A DNA stretch of 64,000 nucleotides from Mycobacterium sp. 3519A (GCF_900240945.1 NZ_OESG01000013.1:1240001-1304000); one strand, 5' to 3'; shown: positions 9,590 through 19,320, counted from the stretch's first letter. Translations and numbers: made by a program. Notes: generated from the sequence alone by a model not told the origin.

Positions 9590-9634
9590 ACTGACTCAAG
9601 AGTAAGGTATGCGAACTGACTCTTGAGTAAGGTA
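9590..9634. promoter_or_regulatory. two tandem 20-bp operator-like repeats upstream of fadE24
   Basis: Direct repeats at 9590-9609 and 9615-9634 are identical except for the central two bases. Each contains a 10-bp element ACTC-AA-GAGT or ACTC-TT-GAGT with palindromic ACTC/GAGT arms. The period is 25 bp. They lie 42-86 bp before the fadE24 ATG and 65 bp before the divergent kinase gene, overlapping where the fadE24 promoter must be, so they look like paired TetR-type repressor sites. Confidence 0.65.
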
Positions 9635-9698
9635 CGTCGATTTGTTGTGAAGCTCACACGCTCATGCTCTACCTTTAGGCGAACTGAAAGGTGCCTGA

Positions 9699-11585
9699 AT
9701 GCGAGTCGGGCTGACGACGCGACTGCTCGTGGCGACGGGCGTGGTCGCGGTGATCGTCACGACCGCATTCGTTCTGCTGTTTGTCGCGCTGGCCTCCGTG
9801 CACCGCGCCAGGGATCTGGCCACCCATTCGGCGGACGAGTCGTTCGTCGCCCGCGACGTGCGCCGCACGCTCGGCGACATGGAGACCAACCAGCGCGGTT
9901 ACATCATCACCGGCGAACCGAACTTCCTCGCCCCGTGGGAATCGGCTCGCCAGAAGCTTCCGGAAAGGTTGACAACGCTGCGCGCCATGGTCGACCACCC
10001 GGGTCAGGCCGAGCGGGCCGCGGATCTGCAGACCAGCGCGCTGGCCTACGTCCACGACTACGCGGAGCCTCTCGTCGCCGCCGCGCGCCGCGGTGAACCG
10101 TGGGTACGGGGTCTTCCCGCCAGCGAGGAAGGCAAGCAGCGGATGGACGCGCTGCGCAGGCAGCTGGACGAATTCCTGATGACGGAGTTCGCGTTGAGCA
10201 ACGCGGAGCAGGTGAACGCCGACCGCGACTATCAGCAGGCCACGATCATCGCGGGCGTCGGACTCGGGGCCTCGCTGGTGGTCACCGCGCTGAGCACCCT
10301 GTATCTGGCCCGCGGGGTCGTCGGTCCGGTGCGGCGGACCGCCCGAATGGCGGAGCGGCTGTCGGCCGGTGATCTGACGGCGCGGGTGCCCGAGACCAGC
10401 AAGGCCGAAATCGGGGTGCTGGAGCGCAATTTCAATGCGATGGGCGAATCGCTGCAGCGCGGTCGTGACGCGCTGGCCCGCGTCACCGACGAACAGGCCG
10501 CGCTGCGCCGCGTCGCGACATGCGTGGCGGAGGGGCGGCCGGCGCGGGAGATCTTCACCTCGGTCACCGAGGAAGTCGGATTGCTGCTCGACGCCGAAAT
10601 CACCCGCCTGTTGCGGTTCGAGTCGGACGGCAGCGCGACGGTGGCCGCCGCGTGGACCCGCACCGGGCACCCGGTGACCACCGGGTCGCGTATCGAGATC
10701 GACGTGACCGTGGCGGCGCGCGTGCGCCAGAGCGGAACGTCGGCGCGGATCACCGAAGAGTCGCCGCCCGGCCTGTCGGCGGGCTCCTACTCGGCGGTGG
10801 GCGCGCCGATCATGGTCGGCGGTTCACTGTGGGGCGCGATGACTGCGCTGTCGCCGCTGGACCGTCCGCTTCGCGACGACACCGAAGCCCACATGGTCGA
10901 ATTCACCGACCTGGTCGGCACCGCCATCGCGAACGCGCAAGCCCACGCCGACCTGATGGCATCGCGCGCCCGCATCGTGACAGCGGCCGACGAAGCGCGA
11001 CGACGCATCGAACGGGATCTGCACGACGGCATCCAGCAACGCCTCGTCGCGCTCGCGCTGAAGCTTCGGTTGGTCGAACCGGACGTGCCCGCGGACCCGC
11101 CCACGCTGCGAAATGACTTGGCGGCGTTGGACACCGGGCTGCTAGAGGCGGTCGAGGAGTTGCGGGAGTTGTCCCGAGGCATTCACCCGGCGATCCTGTC
11201 CAAGGGTGGACTGGGCCCCGCGCTGCGCTCGCTGTCACGGCGCTGTGCCGTGCCGATCGAACAGGATGTCCACGTCGACGGGCGGCTTCCGGAGAACATC
11301 GAGGGCGCGGCCTACTACGTCGCCGCGGAGGCGCTGACCAACGCGGCCAAACACTCGAACGCGTCGGTCGTGACGCTCCGAGCCGTCGTCGAAGATGACC
11401 GCCTGGTCCTGACGATCCACGACGACGGGGCCGGCGGGGCCGATCCGTCCGGTGGTTCAGGACTGGTCGGCCTCACCGACCGCGTCGAGGCGGTCGGAGG
11501 CACGCTGACCGTCGTCAGTCCACGAGGTGACGGAACGACGTTACGGGCCGAACTGCCACTGCAATTCACCGTCGGGGTGGACTAG
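9699..11585 (+). CDS. NarL-type sensor histidine kinase (CHASE3-HAMP-GAF-HisKA_3)
   Basis: 628-residue membrane sensor kinase. TM1 spans about residues 7-31. A CHASE3-like extracytoplasmic helical domain follows with METNQRGYIITGEPNFLAPW, TM2 is near 183-207, HAMP is near 206-258 (VVGPVRRTARMAERLSAGDL) and a GAF domain spans about 270-410. The dimerisation/phosphoacceptor helix is RRIERDLHDGIQQRLV, with His442 the expected phosphorylated residue, and the HATPase has EALTNAAKHS and DDGAGG. Start ATG 9699 has GAAAGGTG upstream. No response regulator is adjacent, so its partner is elsewhere. It is divergent from fadE24 across the tandem operator repeats. Confidence 0.88.
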   Translation: MRVGLTTRLLVATGVVAVIVTTAFVLLFVALASVHRARDLATHSADESFVARDVRRTLGDMETNQRGYIITGEPNFLAPWESARQKLPERLTTLRAMVDHPGQAERAADLQTSALAYVHDYAEPLVAAARRGEPWVRGLPASEEGKQRMDALRRQLDEFLMTEFALSNAEQVNADRDYQQATIIAGVGLGASLVVTALSTLYLARGVVGPVRRTARMAERLSAGDLTARVPETSKAEIGVLERNFNAMGESLQRGRDALARVTDEQAALRRVATCVAEGRPAREIFTSVTEEVGLLLDAEITRLLRFESDGSATVAAAWTRTGHPVTTGSRIEIDVTVAARVRQSGTSARITEESPPGLSAGSYSAVGAPIMVGGSLWGAMTALSPLDRPLRDDTEAHMVEFTDLVGTAIANAQAHADLMASRARIVTAADEARRRIERDLHDGIQQRLVALALKLRLVEPDVPADPPTLRNDLAALDTGLLEAVEELRELSRGIHPAILSKGGLGPALRSLSRRCAVPIEQDVHVDGRLPENIEGAAYYVAAEALTNAAKHSNASVVTLRAVVEDDRLVLTIHDDGAGGADPSGGSGLVGLTDRVEAVGGTLTVVSPRGDGTTLRAELPLQFTVGVD

Positions 11586-11588
11586 CGG

Positions 11589-11870
11589 TCACCTGTGCCC
11601 GCCGCCATGAAAACCGCCGAAGCCGCCGCCGTGAAAGCCGCCGAAGCCGTCGCCGAGCAGGAACGCTTCGTCACCGTACGGGTTGTACGACAAAGGCGCT
11701 GGGGTGGCATCGATTTGAACGTTGCCCGGTGATTGGCACACGGTACCGCCGCCGGTGTCGGCACAGTCGTCGCTGACCGTGGCAGCCGACGCGATCGGTG
11801 CGGCGAAGATCGCCGCGGCCACCGCGGCGGCACCCAATACCGGTGTGACGTAAGTGAGTTTGGTGCGCAT
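11589..11870 (-). CDS. small secreted Gly/His-rich protein
   Basis: 93-residue exported protein of unknown function. A signal peptide (TYVTPVLGAAAVAAAIFAAPIASA) ends near residue 26. The mature part has two cysteines (DDCADTGGGTVC) that could form a disulfide, then a tail of repeated GGFHGGG units ending in HR. The His-Gly repeats might bind metal, but that is inference. ATG 11868-11870 is preceded by GGAGAACGCG, a good SD; a longer frame upstream is not needed. It converges with the histidine kinase gene with a 3-bp gap. Confidence 0.7.
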   Translation of the reverse strand: MRTKLTYVTPVLGAAAVAAAIFAAPIASAATVSDDCADTGGGTVCQSPGNVQIDATPAPLSYNPYGDEAFLLGDGFGGFHGGGFGGFHGGGHR

Positions 11871-11965
11871 CGCGTTCTCCTTCATCGGCTGTCTTTGATG
11901 CACTTCCAGACTGCTCGAGCCAGGAGTCGATGTCGTCCCCGCTGTCGGGTGTCAAGGCCCCCCAG

Positions 11966-12751
11966 CTAACCGGTAAGCCTGTGCAGAACCGCTTCGTGCA
12001 GAAGCTTGTTGGTGGCCACCGCGCTGCCGCCGTGCGGCCCCGGCGATCCGGACAGGTCGGTGAACGCGCCACCGGCTTCGCGCACGACGATGTCGAGTGC
12101 GGCGAGGTCCCACAGCGACACCTCGGGTTCGGCGGCGATGTCGACGGCGCCCTCTGCGAGCAGGCAGTAGGAAAAGAAGTCGCCGTAGGCGCGGACCCGC
12201 CACACCGCGTCGGTGAGGTCGATGAAGCGGTCCCGCAAGCCCAACTCGGCCCACCCCGACAGGCTCGAGAACGACAGGCTTGCCGATTCGAGGTCGGCCA
12301 CTGACGACACCGCGATCGGTCGGGGCGCCGCACCGGCGAATGAGGTGAACGCGCCGTCGCCGGCGCCCGCCCACCAACGACGTTGCAGCGCAGGCGCACT
12401 CACCACGCCGGCGACGGGGACACCATCCTGCAGCAGGGCGATCAACGTCGCCCACACCGGTACGCCGCGCACGAAGTTCTTGGTGCCGTCGATCGGGTCG
12501 ATCACCCATTGCCGACCCGTGAACGTCGCGGTGCCGCCGAATTCCTCGCCGAGCACCAGGTCGTCGGGCCGCTCCTGCGACAGGGTGGCGCGCAGGCTCT
12601 GCTCGACGCCGCGGTCCGCATCGGTGACCGGCGTCAGGTCCGGTTTTGTGTCGACGTGGAGGTCCAACGCGCCGAAGCGCTCCATCGTCAGCACATCGGC
12701 CCGGTCGGCCAATCGGCACGCCAGGACCACGTCATCTCGGACCGCATACAT
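11966..12751 (-). CDS. hisN: histidinol-phosphatase HisN (inositol monophosphatase family)
   Basis: 261-residue Mg-dependent phosphatase that removes phosphate from L-histidinol phosphate, the penultimate step of histidine synthesis. It closely resembles the M. tuberculosis enzyme Rv3137. IMPase motifs are complete: LGEEFGGT (metal-binding Glu), [15 protein letters not shown] (DPxDGT metal site) and [17 protein letters not shown] (WD motif). [20 protein letters not shown] is the substrate-side loop. The start ATG at 12749-12751 is 23 bp from the divergent GTG of a small membrane protein, so the two share a very short promoter region. Other CysQ/IMPase substrates are possible, but the HisN resemblance is strong. 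Confidence 0.88.
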   Translation of the reverse strand: MYAVRDDVVLACRLADRADVLTMERFGALDLHVDTKPDLTPVTDADRGVEQSLRATLSQERPDDLVLGEEFGGTATFTGRQWVIDPIDGTKNFVRGVPVWATLIALLQDGVPVAGVVSAPALQRRWWAGAGDGAFTSFAGAAPRPIAVSSVADLESASLSFSSLSGWAELGLRDRFIDLTDAVWRVRAYGDFFSYCLLAEGAVDIAAEPEVSLWDLAALDIVVREAGGAFTDLSGSPGPHGGSAVATNKLLHEAVLHRLTG

Positions 12752-12762
12752 GGCAGCAGTCC

Positions 12763-12768
12763 TACCAT
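12763..12768 (+). promoter_or_regulatory. -10 element TACCAT, leaderless start
   Basis: TACCAT is followed by six bases and then the GTG at 12775, the usual spacing for a mycobacterial leaderless transcript; no SD precedes the GTG. Confidence 0.5.
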
Positions 12769-12774
12769 GGCGGT

Positions 12775-13104
12775 GTGCTGGAGTTCGTGATCATCATCGT
12801 GCTCATCGGGGCCCTGGTCGCGCTCGCGGCGCCCTGGATCATGCGACGGCGCGGTGCCGGTGCCGACTGGGTACAGGGCAACCTGCTGGTCACCGGCGTC
12901 AGCCCGAAACCAGAAGCCACCGGAGAGCAATTCGTCACGATCACCGGCGTGATCAACGGCCCGACGGTCGACGAACACGTCGTGTATCAGCAGTTGGCCA
13001 TCGACGTCGCCGACTGGCCGACCATGGGCCAGCTGTTCCCGGTGGTGTACTCGCCGACCAACCCGGACCGCTGGGCGTTCGCCCCGACGGACGCGACGCC
13101 CTAA
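12775..13104 (+). CDS. membrane-anchored protein of unknown function
   Basis: 109-residue protein with one N-terminal transmembrane helix ([19 protein letters not shown], residues about 3-21) followed by RRRG, so the C-terminal 85 residues should lie in the cytoplasm by the positive-inside rule. The soluble part is a compact beta-rich stretch ([36 protein letters not shown]) with no recognised motif. The GTG at 12775 begins directly at the helix; longer in-frame starts lie within hisN. Divergent from hisN with a 23-bp gap. Function unknown. Confidence 0.65.
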   Translation: MLEFVIIIVLIGALVALAAPWIMRRRGAGADWVQGNLLVTGVSPKPEATGEQFVTITGVINGPTVDEHVVYQQLAIDVADWPTMGQLFPVVYSPTNPDRWAFAPTDATP

Positions 13105-13105
13105 C

Positions 13106-13171
13106 GCGCCGAATGTGGGGTTGACGCACGCTTTCGCCGCCGACGGCGTGCGGGTAACCCACGTTCGCCGC
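13106..13171. terminator. large imperfect palindrome between convergent genes
   Basis: Arms at 13106-13130 and 13147-13171 pair imperfectly (core GTGGGGTT/AACCCAC and CGCACG/CGTGCG) around a 16-base loop. It fills the 84-bp gap between two convergent genes and has no U-tract, so a bidirectional terminator or an interspersed palindromic repeat are both possible. Confidence 0.5.
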
Positions 13172-13188
13172 CGGCAAGGTAGAAATCC

Positions 13189-14553
13189 CTAGCCGTGCGC
13201 GATGCGCAGTAGCTCCGCCACACTGGTCAGCTTCACCCGCGGCCTACCGTGCGGCTCGCCGGCTGACCGTTCGTAATCGTTGATCAGCTTCCAGTGGTCG
13301 TCGGTGATCAGCTTCGGCTGCCGCGACAGCAGCCACTCCACCAGCGTCTCCGCATAGTCGTCGCCGACATCGGCCAACTCGGCCCCCGACAGGTCGGCGA
13401 GCAGCGTGTTGACGGTGTCCTGCGAGTCCTTCTTGTTGCTGCCGATCACGCCGGTGGGGCCACGCTTGATCCAGCCCACCACGTACTCGTTGCGGCTGCC
13501 CGCGATCCTGCCGTCGGTGTGCGGGATGGTGCCGCTGCGTTCGTCGAACGGCAGCCCCGGCGTCGGGACCCCTTTGTAGCCGACGGCGCGTACCACGAGT
13601 TGCGCGGGGATTTCCTCGCGCTCGCCGGTGTCCTTGGCGACGATGCGGCCGTTGTCGTCGACGAGTTCGTTGCGGCCCAACACAATTGACTGCACGCGAC
13701 CGTCGCCCTTGATCTCGATGGGGGAGGTGCGGAAGCGGAACACGATGCGCCGCTTGGCGCCCTTCGGCGTGCGTTCGGCGTAGCCGCGCAGCACCTTGAT
13801 GTTGTTGCGCACCGTCTTGGGCGCGGCTTCCAGGTCCGCCTCGGAGATGTCGGCGAAGTCGGCAGGGTCGACGATCACGTCGACGTCGCCGAGGCCTTCC
13901 AGGTCACCGAGTTCGCGTAGCTCCAGCGTCGTGAACGGCGCCTGCAGCGGCCCGCGCCTGCCGACGATCAGCACCTCTTCCACGCCGCGGTCGTGCAGCG
14001 ACTTCAACGCGTGATCGGCGATGTCGGTGGTGGCCAGCACGTCGGGATCGGTGACCAGGATGCGCGCCACGTCGAGCGCGACGTTGCCGTTGCCGACCAC
14101 GACCGCACGCCCGCTGGAGACGTCGGGCGCCATCTCCTCGTAGTGGGGGTGGGCGTTGTACCAGCCGACGAAGTCGACGGCGGCCACGCTGCCCGGCAGG
14201 TCCTCGCCGGGGATGCCCAGCGCCCGGTCGGCCTGCGCGCCGACGGCGTAGACCACCGCGTCGTAGCGCTCGGCCAGCTCAGCGGCCTGCACATGGTCGC
14301 CGACGACGATGTTGCCGAAGAACCGGAACCGCGGATCCAGCGCGGTCTTCTCGAACTGGGCGCTGATCGATTTGATCTTCGGATGGTCCGGTGCCACGCC
14401 CGAGCGCACCAGGCCCCACGGGGTCGGCAGCATCTCCAGCATGTCGACCAGGACGTCGGCTTCTTCGGTGGTGTCGGCGAACTTCAGAAGCGAGGCCGCG
14501 GCAAAGTAACCCGAGGGTCCTGAGCCGACGATCGCCACATGGTATGGGCGCAT
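13189..14553 (-). CDS. fprA: NADPH-ferredoxin/adrenodoxin-type reductase FprA
   Basis: 454-residue FAD enzyme passing electrons from NADPH to ferredoxins, and through them to cytochromes P450. The FAD motif VAIVGSGPSGYFAA is at the N-terminus, PTPWGLVRSGVAPDHPKIK is the adrenodoxin-reductase signature, the NADPH motif is VVVGNGNVALDVARIL, and the C-terminus has VVGWIKRGPTGVIGSNK. Length and sequence match M. tuberculosis FprA (Rv3106, 456 residues), which also flanks prfB. ATG 14551-14553 has AAAGGGA upstream. Longer in-frame extension upstream is antisense to prfB and was discarded. Confidence 0.95.
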   Translation of the reverse strand: MRPYHVAIVGSGPSGYFAAASLLKFADTTEEADVLVDMLEMLPTPWGLVRSGVAPDHPKIKSISAQFEKTALDPRFRFFGNIVVGDHVQAAELAERYDAVVYAVGAQADRALGIPGEDLPGSVAAVDFVGWYNAHPHYEEMAPDVSSGRAVVVGNGNVALDVARILVTDPDVLATTDIADHALKSLHDRGVEEVLIVGRRGPLQAPFTTLELRELGDLEGLGDVDVIVDPADFADISEADLEAAPKTVRNNIKVLRGYAERTPKGAKRRIVFRFRTSPIEIKGDGRVQSIVLGRNELVDDNGRIVAKDTGEREEIPAQLVVRAVGYKGVPTPGLPFDERSGTIPHTDGRIAGSRNEYVVGWIKRGPTGVIGSNKKDSQDTVNTLLADLSGAELADVGDDYAETLVEWLLSRQPKLITDDHWKLINDYERSAGEPHGRPRVKLTSVAELLRIAHG

Positions 14554-14653
14554 GGATCCCTTTTGTCGAGGTTTCTGTCGCTGCCCGGTCACCCGCAGGG
14601 GGGCTGTCGCGTGGTGGCCCAGGCTGGTTGCCAGTCCGATGGTAAACCGCCGG

Positions 14654-14659
14654 TACCCT
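14654..14659 (+). promoter_or_regulatory. -10 element TACCCT for prfB
   Basis: TACCCT stands eight bases before the prfB GTG, with no SD between, suggesting a leaderless or near-leaderless transcript for prfB and the genes that overlap it. Confidence 0.45.
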
Positions 14660-14667
14660 GAACTCCC

Positions 14668-15774
14668 GTGGATCCTGACCGCCAAGCCGACATCGCCGCC
14701 CTCGACTCCACCCTGACCACGGTGGAGAGGGTGCTCGACGTCGACGGGCTTCGTGGTCGCATCGAAAAGCTCGAGCACGAGGCCTCCGACCCGAATCTGT
14801 GGGACGACCAAGCGCGCGCCCAGAAGGTCACCAGCGAGTTGTCGCACGCCCAGGGTGAGCTGCGCCGCGTCGAGGAACTGCGGCAGCGGCTCGACGACCT
14901 GCCGGTGATGTACGAGTTGGCCGCCGAGGAAGGTGGCAGCGACGACGTCGCCGAGGCCGACGCCGAACTGCGCAAGCTGCGCGAGGACATCGAGGCGATG
15001 GAGGTGCGCACGCTGCTCTCGGGCGAGTACGACGCCCGCGAGGCGCTGGTCAACATCCGCTCCGGCGCAGGGGGCGTGGACGCCGCCGACTGGGCCGAGA
15101 TGTTGATGCGGATGTACATCCGCTGGGCGGAGGCGCACAAGTACCCCGTCGAGGTGTTCGACACGTCCTATGCCGAAGAGGCCGGCATCAAGAGCGCGAC
15201 GTTCGCGGTGCACGCCCCGTACGCGTACGGCACGTTGTCCGTGGAGCAGGGCACTCACCGGCTGGTGCGGATCAGCCCGTTCGACAACCAGGGCCGGCGT
15301 CAGACGTCGTTCGCCGAGGTCGAGGTGCTCCCGGTGACCGAGACCACCGACCACATCGACATCCCCGAATCCGACGTCCGCGTCGACGTGTACCGCTCCA
15401 GCGGGCCCGGCGGGCAATCGGTCAACACCACCGACTCCGCCGTTCGACTCACCCACATCCCGACCGGTATCGTGGTGACTTGCCAGAACGAGAAGTCGCA
15501 ATTGCAGAACAAAGTGTCCGCGATGCGCGTGCTTCAGGCAAAGTTGTTGGAACGCAAGCGTTTAGAAGAACGTGCCGAGCTCGATGCGTTGAAGGGCGAC
15601 GGCGGCAGTTCGTGGGGAAACCAGATGCGCTCCTACGTGTTGCATCCGTACCAGATGGTGAAAGACCTGCGCACCGAGTACGAGGTCGGCAATCCCGCGG
15701 CGGTATTGGACGGAGACATCGACGGATTCCTGGAAGCGGGAATTCGTTGGCGCAACAGACGAGATGACGAATAG
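14668..15774 (+). CDS. prfB: peptide chain release factor 2
   Basis: 368-residue class I release factor reading UGA and UAA. The stop-recognition tripeptide is SPF in [15 protein letters not shown], which defines RF2, and the catalytic GGQ is in [18 protein letters not shown]. The N-terminal domain 1 is helical (residues 1-110). Unlike in Escherichia coli, the frame is continuous from the GTG start, so there is no programmed frameshift. Gene order fprA-prfB-MscS-ftsE-ftsX-smpB-ssrA is the conserved mycobacterial arrangement. The stop overlaps the next gene by 11 bp. Confidence 0.96.
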   Translation: MDPDRQADIAALDSTLTTVERVLDVDGLRGRIEKLEHEASDPNLWDDQARAQKVTSELSHAQGELRRVEELRQRLDDLPVMYELAAEEGGSDDVAEADAELRKLREDIEAMEVRTLLSGEYDAREALVNIRSGAGGVDAADWAEMLMRMYIRWAEAHKYPVEVFDTSYAEEAGIKSATFAVHAPYAYGTLSVEQGTHRLVRISPFDNQGRRQTSFAEVEVLPVTETTDHIDIPESDVRVDVYRSSGPGGQSVNTTDSAVRLTHIPTGIVVTCQNEKSQLQNKVSAMRVLQAKLLERKRLEERAELDALKGDGGSSWGNQMRSYVLHPYQMVKDLRTEYEVGNPAAVLDGDIDGFLEAGIRWRNRRDDE

Positions 15775-16744
15775 CACCGTAGTAGCAGCGAGTTACGCCG
15801 ACCGGTGGCATGGCTTCTGGACCGGCAACATCGGCGTCTGGATCCTCGAACGCGGTGTGCCCATTGCGCTGTATCTGATCGGCGGCCTGCTGGCGGCCCG
15901 CTTCATCAACTGGATGGCCAACAGGATCGTGCGTCGCATCGATGCCGAGTACCGCGAAAGCGACCAACTGGTGCGCTCGGAGAGCGCCAAGCACCGCCAG
16001 GCCGTCGCGTCCGTCATCTCCTGGGTGTCGGTCGCGCTGCTGTTCGTGATGGTGATCGTGCAGGTCACCCAGATCCTGGCGATCCCGATCGGATCGCTGG
16101 TCGCGCCGGCCGCCGTGCTGGGCGCGGCGCTCGGTTTCGGTGCGCAGCGCCTGGTGCAGGACCTGTTGTCCGGATTCTTCATCATCACCGAGAAGCAGTA
16201 CGGCTTCGGTGACCTGGTGGCGCTGACGGTCTCCGGCATCGCCGCCCCGGCGGAGGGCACCGTGGAGGATGTCACGTTGCGCGTCACCAAACTGCGCTCC
16301 ACCGAGGGCGAGGTGTACACCATCCCGAACGGGCAGATCGTCAAGACCGTGAACCTGTCCAAGGACTGGGCACGCGCGGTGATCGACATCCCGGTTCCCG
16401 CCTCGGCCGACCTGAACCAGGTGAACGACGTGCTGCACGGGGTAGCCCAGAAGGCGATGCAGGATCCGAGCCTCGAGGCGCTGCTGTTGGACGCGCCCCA
16501 GTTGATGGGCGTGGAGAGCATCGAGTTGAACACGGTGAACCTGCGGATGGTGGCGCGCACGCTGCCCGGTAAGCAGTTCGAGGTGGGACGGCGGATCCGG
16601 GTGCTGGTGGTGCGCGCGCTGCGCCGTGCAGGCATCGTGTCACCGAGTGACGGCCACACCCCGCTGGTCGAGGCCATCGTGCATCCCGCGACCGCAGGCG
16701 GTGCGGAGGAAAGCCAAGCGCCGCCGGAGCAGGCTAAGTCATGA
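15764..16744 (+). CDS. small-conductance mechanosensitive channel (MscS family)
   Basis: 326-residue channel that should release solutes on hypo-osmotic shock. Three transmembrane helices are seen at about residues 27-50, 78-100 and 103-127. The third carries the Ala/Gly-rich pore pattern [21 protein letters not shown], followed by [19 protein letters not shown], the canonical MscS joint, then the beta domain ([22 protein letters not shown]) and an alpha/beta C-terminal domain. A charged tail ends in PPEQAKS. It overlaps prfB by 11 bp and the next gene by 4 bp, so it is cotranslated. It is equivalent to Rv3104c by position. Confidence 0.88.
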   Translation: MTNSTVVAASYADRWHGFWTGNIGVWILERGVPIALYLIGGLLAARFINWMANRIVRRIDAEYRESDQLVRSESAKHRQAVASVISWVSVALLFVMVIVQVTQILAIPIGSLVAPAAVLGAALGFGAQRLVQDLLSGFFIITEKQYGFGDLVALTVSGIAAPAEGTVEDVTLRVTKLRSTEGEVYTIPNGQIVKTVNLSKDWARAVIDIPVPASADLNQVNDVLHGVAQKAMQDPSLEALLLDAPQLMGVESIELNTVNLRMVARTLPGKQFEVGRRIRVLVVRALRRAGIVSPSDGHTPLVEAIVHPATAGGAEESQAPPEQAKS

Positions 16745-17187
16745 AGTCGTGGTTCAGCGCCCGTCTCGGCCGGATGCGGGTCTCGACGATCGTGCTGGTC
16801 GTCGCGTTCGTGGCGCTGTTCTGGGTCTACCACAACTTCGAGCCCCAGCCGACGCAGCCGCAGGCGCCGCCGACCGCGGTCGTGCCCCCGGGGTTCGTGC
16901 CGGACCCGAACTACACCTGGGTGCCGAGGACCAACGTGCGCAGGCCGAAGGAGCCCGAGTACACCACCACGACGACAACCACGACGACGACGCCGACCAC
17001 CACCAGCCCGACGGACACCACGACACCGTCGCCGGAGGACACCAGCCCGCCGCCGCTCACACCGACCACGACGGTGGTGCCGGGGCCGTTCGGTCCGCAG
17101 ACCATCACCCAGACGCCGACGCTGACACCGGCTCCGCCCTTACCGGGGTCAGGACCGGCGCCGACGACGCCGGCGCCGCCGAGTTAG
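16741..17187 (+). CDS. single-pass membrane protein with Thr/Pro-rich tail
   Basis: 148-residue protein equivalent in position to Rv3103c. One transmembrane helix ([19 protein letters not shown], residues about 15-33) is followed by a low-complexity exported region. That region has Pro-rich blocks, [17 protein letters not shown] and a run of ten threonines. Such tails are often O-mannosylated and span the cell wall; this is inference. Start ATG overlaps the stop of the MscS gene (ATGA). It may work at the division site with FtsEX given fixed synteny, but no domain supports this. Confidence 0.75.
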   Translation: MKSWFSARLGRMRVSTIVLVVAFVALFWVYHNFEPQPTQPQAPPTAVVPPGFVPDPNYTWVPRTNVRRPKEPEYTTTTTTTTTTPTTTSPTDTTTPSPEDTSPPPLTPTTTVVPGPFGPQTITQTPTLTPAPPLPGSGPAPTTPAPPS

Positions 17188-17216
17188 CGTTGAGCGGCTT
17201 ACAGACCGGTCACCGC

Positions 17217-17222
17217 TACACT
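17217..17222 (+). promoter_or_regulatory. -10 element TACACT for ftsE
   Basis: TACACT is eight bases before a GTG (17231) and eleven before the ATG (17234) of ftsE. With no SD in between, a transcript starting at the GTG would be leaderless and give Met-Met-Ile. Confidence 0.45.
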
Positions 17223-17233
17223 GGCGTGCCGTG

Positions 17234-17923
17234 ATGATCACCCTCGACCATGTGTCAAAGCAGTACAAGTCGTCGGCGCGGCCGGCGCTCGACAACATCT
17301 CGGTCAAGATCGACAAGGGTGAGTTCGTCTTCCTGATCGGTCCGTCCGGATCGGGCAAGTCGACGTTCATGCGGCTGCTACTGGCCGAGGAACATCCGTC
17401 GTCGGGCGACATCCGGGTGTCCAAGTTCCACGTCAACAAGCTCAGCGGGCGACACATCCCGAGCCTGCGTCAGGTGATCGGCTGCGTCTTCCAGGACTTC
17501 CGGCTGCTGCAACAGAAGACGGTGTTCGAAAACGTCGCGTTCGCACTGGAGGTCATCGGCAAGCGCGGTGAGGTGATCAACCGGGTGGTGCCCGACGTGC
17601 TGGAGATGGTCGGGCTGTCCGGTAAGGCCAACCGGCTGCCCGGCGAACTGTCCGGCGGCGAGCAGCAGCGCGTCGCGATCGCCCGCGCGTTCGTCAACCG
17701 ACCGCTGGTGCTGCTGGCCGACGAGCCGACGGGCAACCTGGACCCCGAGACCAGTAAAGACATCATGGATCTGCTCGAGCGGATCAACCGCACCGGGACC
17801 ACGGTGCTGATGGCCACCCACGACCACCACATCGTTGACTCGATGCGTCAGCGCGTCGTCGAACTCGAGCTCGGCAGGCTCATCAGAGACGAGCAGCGCG
17901 GCGTCTACGGAATGGACCGCTAA
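17234..17923 (+). CDS. ftsE: cell division ATP-binding protein FtsE
   Basis: 229-residue ABC ATPase that with FtsX couples cytokinesis to activation of peptidoglycan hydrolases (RipC in mycobacteria). Walker A is GPSGSGKST, the Q-loop is CVFQDFRLL, the signature is [14 protein letters not shown], Walker B is [11 protein letters not shown] and the switch His is in MATHDHHIV. Nearly every motif matches M. tuberculosis FtsE. I chose the ATG giving MITLDHV, the conserved start; the GTG three bases earlier is equally readable. The stop abuts the ftsX GTG directly. Confidence 0.95.
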   Translation: MITLDHVSKQYKSSARPALDNISVKIDKGEFVFLIGPSGSGKSTFMRLLLAEEHPSSGDIRVSKFHVNKLSGRHIPSLRQVIGCVFQDFRLLQQKTVFENVAFALEVIGKRGEVINRVVPDVLEMVGLSGKANRLPGELSGGEQQRVAIARAFVNRPLVLLADEPTGNLDPETSKDIMDLLERINRTGTTVLMATHDHHIVDSMRQRVVELELGRLIRDEQRGVYGMDR

Positions 17924-18820
17924 GTGCGCTTCGGCTTTCTCGTCAATGAAGTTCTGACCGGACTTCGCCGCAACGTCACCATGACGATTGCGATGATCCT
18001 GACCACCGCGATCTCGATCGGGCTGTTCGGCGGCGGGCTGCTGGTGGTGCGGCTGGCCGATCAGTCGCGCAAGATCTATCTCGACCGCGTCGAGAGCCAG
18101 GTCTTCCTGACCAACGACGTGTCGGCGAACGACCCCACCTGCGACGGCGATGCGTGTAAGGCGTTGCGCGCGAAGATCGAGGCCCGCGACGACGTGAAGT
18201 CGGTGCGGTTCCTCAACCGCGACGACGCCTACAACGACGCGATCCGCAAGTTCCCGCAATACAAGGACGTGGCGGGTAAGGAGGCATTCCCGGCGTCCTT
18301 CATCGTCAAGCTCGACAATCCCGAGCAGCACAAGGACTTTGACGAGGCGATGGTCGGGCAGCCGGGCGTGCTCAACGTGCTGAACCAGAAGGATCTGATC
18401 GACCGGCTCTTCGCGGTGCTGGACGGCATCAGCAATGCGGCGTTCGCGGTGGCGTTGGTGCAGGCGGTCGGCGCTGTGCTGTTGATAGCCAACATGGTTC
18501 AAGTCGCGGCCTATACACGTCGCACCGAGATCGGCATCATGAGATTGGTGGGCGCCACCCGCTGGTACACCCAGCTGCCGTTCCTGGTGGAGGCCATGCT
18601 GGCCGCGTTCATCGGGGTGGTGATCGCGATCGTCGGCCTGATCGTGGTGCGCGCGCTGTTCCTGGAGAACGCGCTCAACCAGTTCTACCAAGCGAACCTG
18701 ATCGCCAAGGTCGACTACGCCGACGTGCTGTACTTCAGCGCCCCGTTGATGTTGTTCCTGGGCCTGGCGATGTCCGGCATCACCGCCTACGTCACGCTAC
18801 GTCTGTACGTTCGAAGATAG
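17924..18820 (+). CDS. ftsX: cell division protein FtsX
   Basis: 298-residue polytopic partner of FtsE. TM1 is at about residues 20-43. A large extracytoplasmic loop follows (about 45-165) with paired cysteines in [12 protein letters not shown], a mycobacterial feature, and it binds the hydrolase regulator. Three C-terminal helices lie at about 170-195, 215-245 and 265-290, with [17 protein letters not shown] as the conserved FtsX cytoplasmic element contacting FtsE. The GTG start immediately follows the ftsE stop. Confidence 0.95.
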   Translation: MRFGFLVNEVLTGLRRNVTMTIAMILTTAISIGLFGGGLLVVRLADQSRKIYLDRVESQVFLTNDVSANDPTCDGDACKALRAKIEARDDVKSVRFLNRDDAYNDAIRKFPQYKDVAGKEAFPASFIVKLDNPEQHKDFDEAMVGQPGVLNVLNQKDLIDRLFAVLDGISNAAFAVALVQAVGAVLLIANMVQVAAYTRRTEIGIMRLVGATRWYTQLPFLVEAMLAAFIGVVIAIVGLIVVRALFLENALNQFYQANLIAKVDYADVLYFSAPLMLFLGLAMSGITAYVTLRLYVRR

Positions 18821-18822
18821 CC

Positions 18823-19320
18823 ATGGCCAAGGCAAAGAAAGCCGACCCGTCGAGGTCCAACAACAAGGTCGTCGCGACGAATCGCAAAGCGCGGCACAAC
18901 TATTCGATCCTCGACACCTACGAGGCCGGCATCCAGCTAGTGGGTACCGAGGTGAAGAGCCTGCGTGAGGGGCAGGCGTCGCTGGCCGACGCGTTCGCCA
19001 CCGTCGACGACGGCGAGATCTGGCTGCGCAACCTGCACATCCCGGAGTATCACCACGGCACCTGGACCAACCATCCGCCGCGGCGCAACCGCAAACTGCT
19101 GTTGCACCGCAAGGAGATCGACAATCTGGTCGGCAAAGTCCGCGACGGCAACCTCACGCTGGTGCCGCTGTCGCTGTACTTCACCGACGGCAAGGTCAAG
19201 GTCGAACTCGCGTTGGCCCGCGGTAAGCAGGCCCACGACAAGCGGCACGACATGGCCAAGCGGGACGCTCAGCGCGAAGTGACACGAGAACTCGGGCGCC
19301 GCGTCAAGGGCATGCGCTGA
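18823..19320 (+). CDS. smpB: SsrA-binding protein SmpB
   Basis: 165-residue tmRNA partner that delivers tmRNA to stalled ribosomes. It shows [37 protein letters not shown] and [11 protein letters not shown], the OB-fold core, and the basic C-terminal tail [18 protein letters not shown], which mimics the missing anticodon stem. It begins 2 bp after ftsX and is followed 1.8 kb later by the tmRNA gene itself, so both parts of trans-translation are local. Confidence 0.96.
   Translation: MAKAKKADPSRSNNKVVATNRKARHNYSILDTYEAGIQLVGTEVKSLREGQASLADAFATVDDGEIWLRNLHIPEYHHGTWTNHPPRRNRKLLLHRKEIDNLVGKVRDGNLTLVPLSLYFTDGKVKVELALARGKQAHDKRHDMAKRDAQREVTRELGRRVKGMR

Noticed and set aside
14554..15501. Upstream extension of the fprA frame
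   Set aside because: Antisense to prfB; the FprA motif set begins at the ATG at 14553.
14668..15774. Programmed frameshift in prfB
   Set aside because: The frame is continuous from the GTG; no internal UGA with slippery CUU is present.
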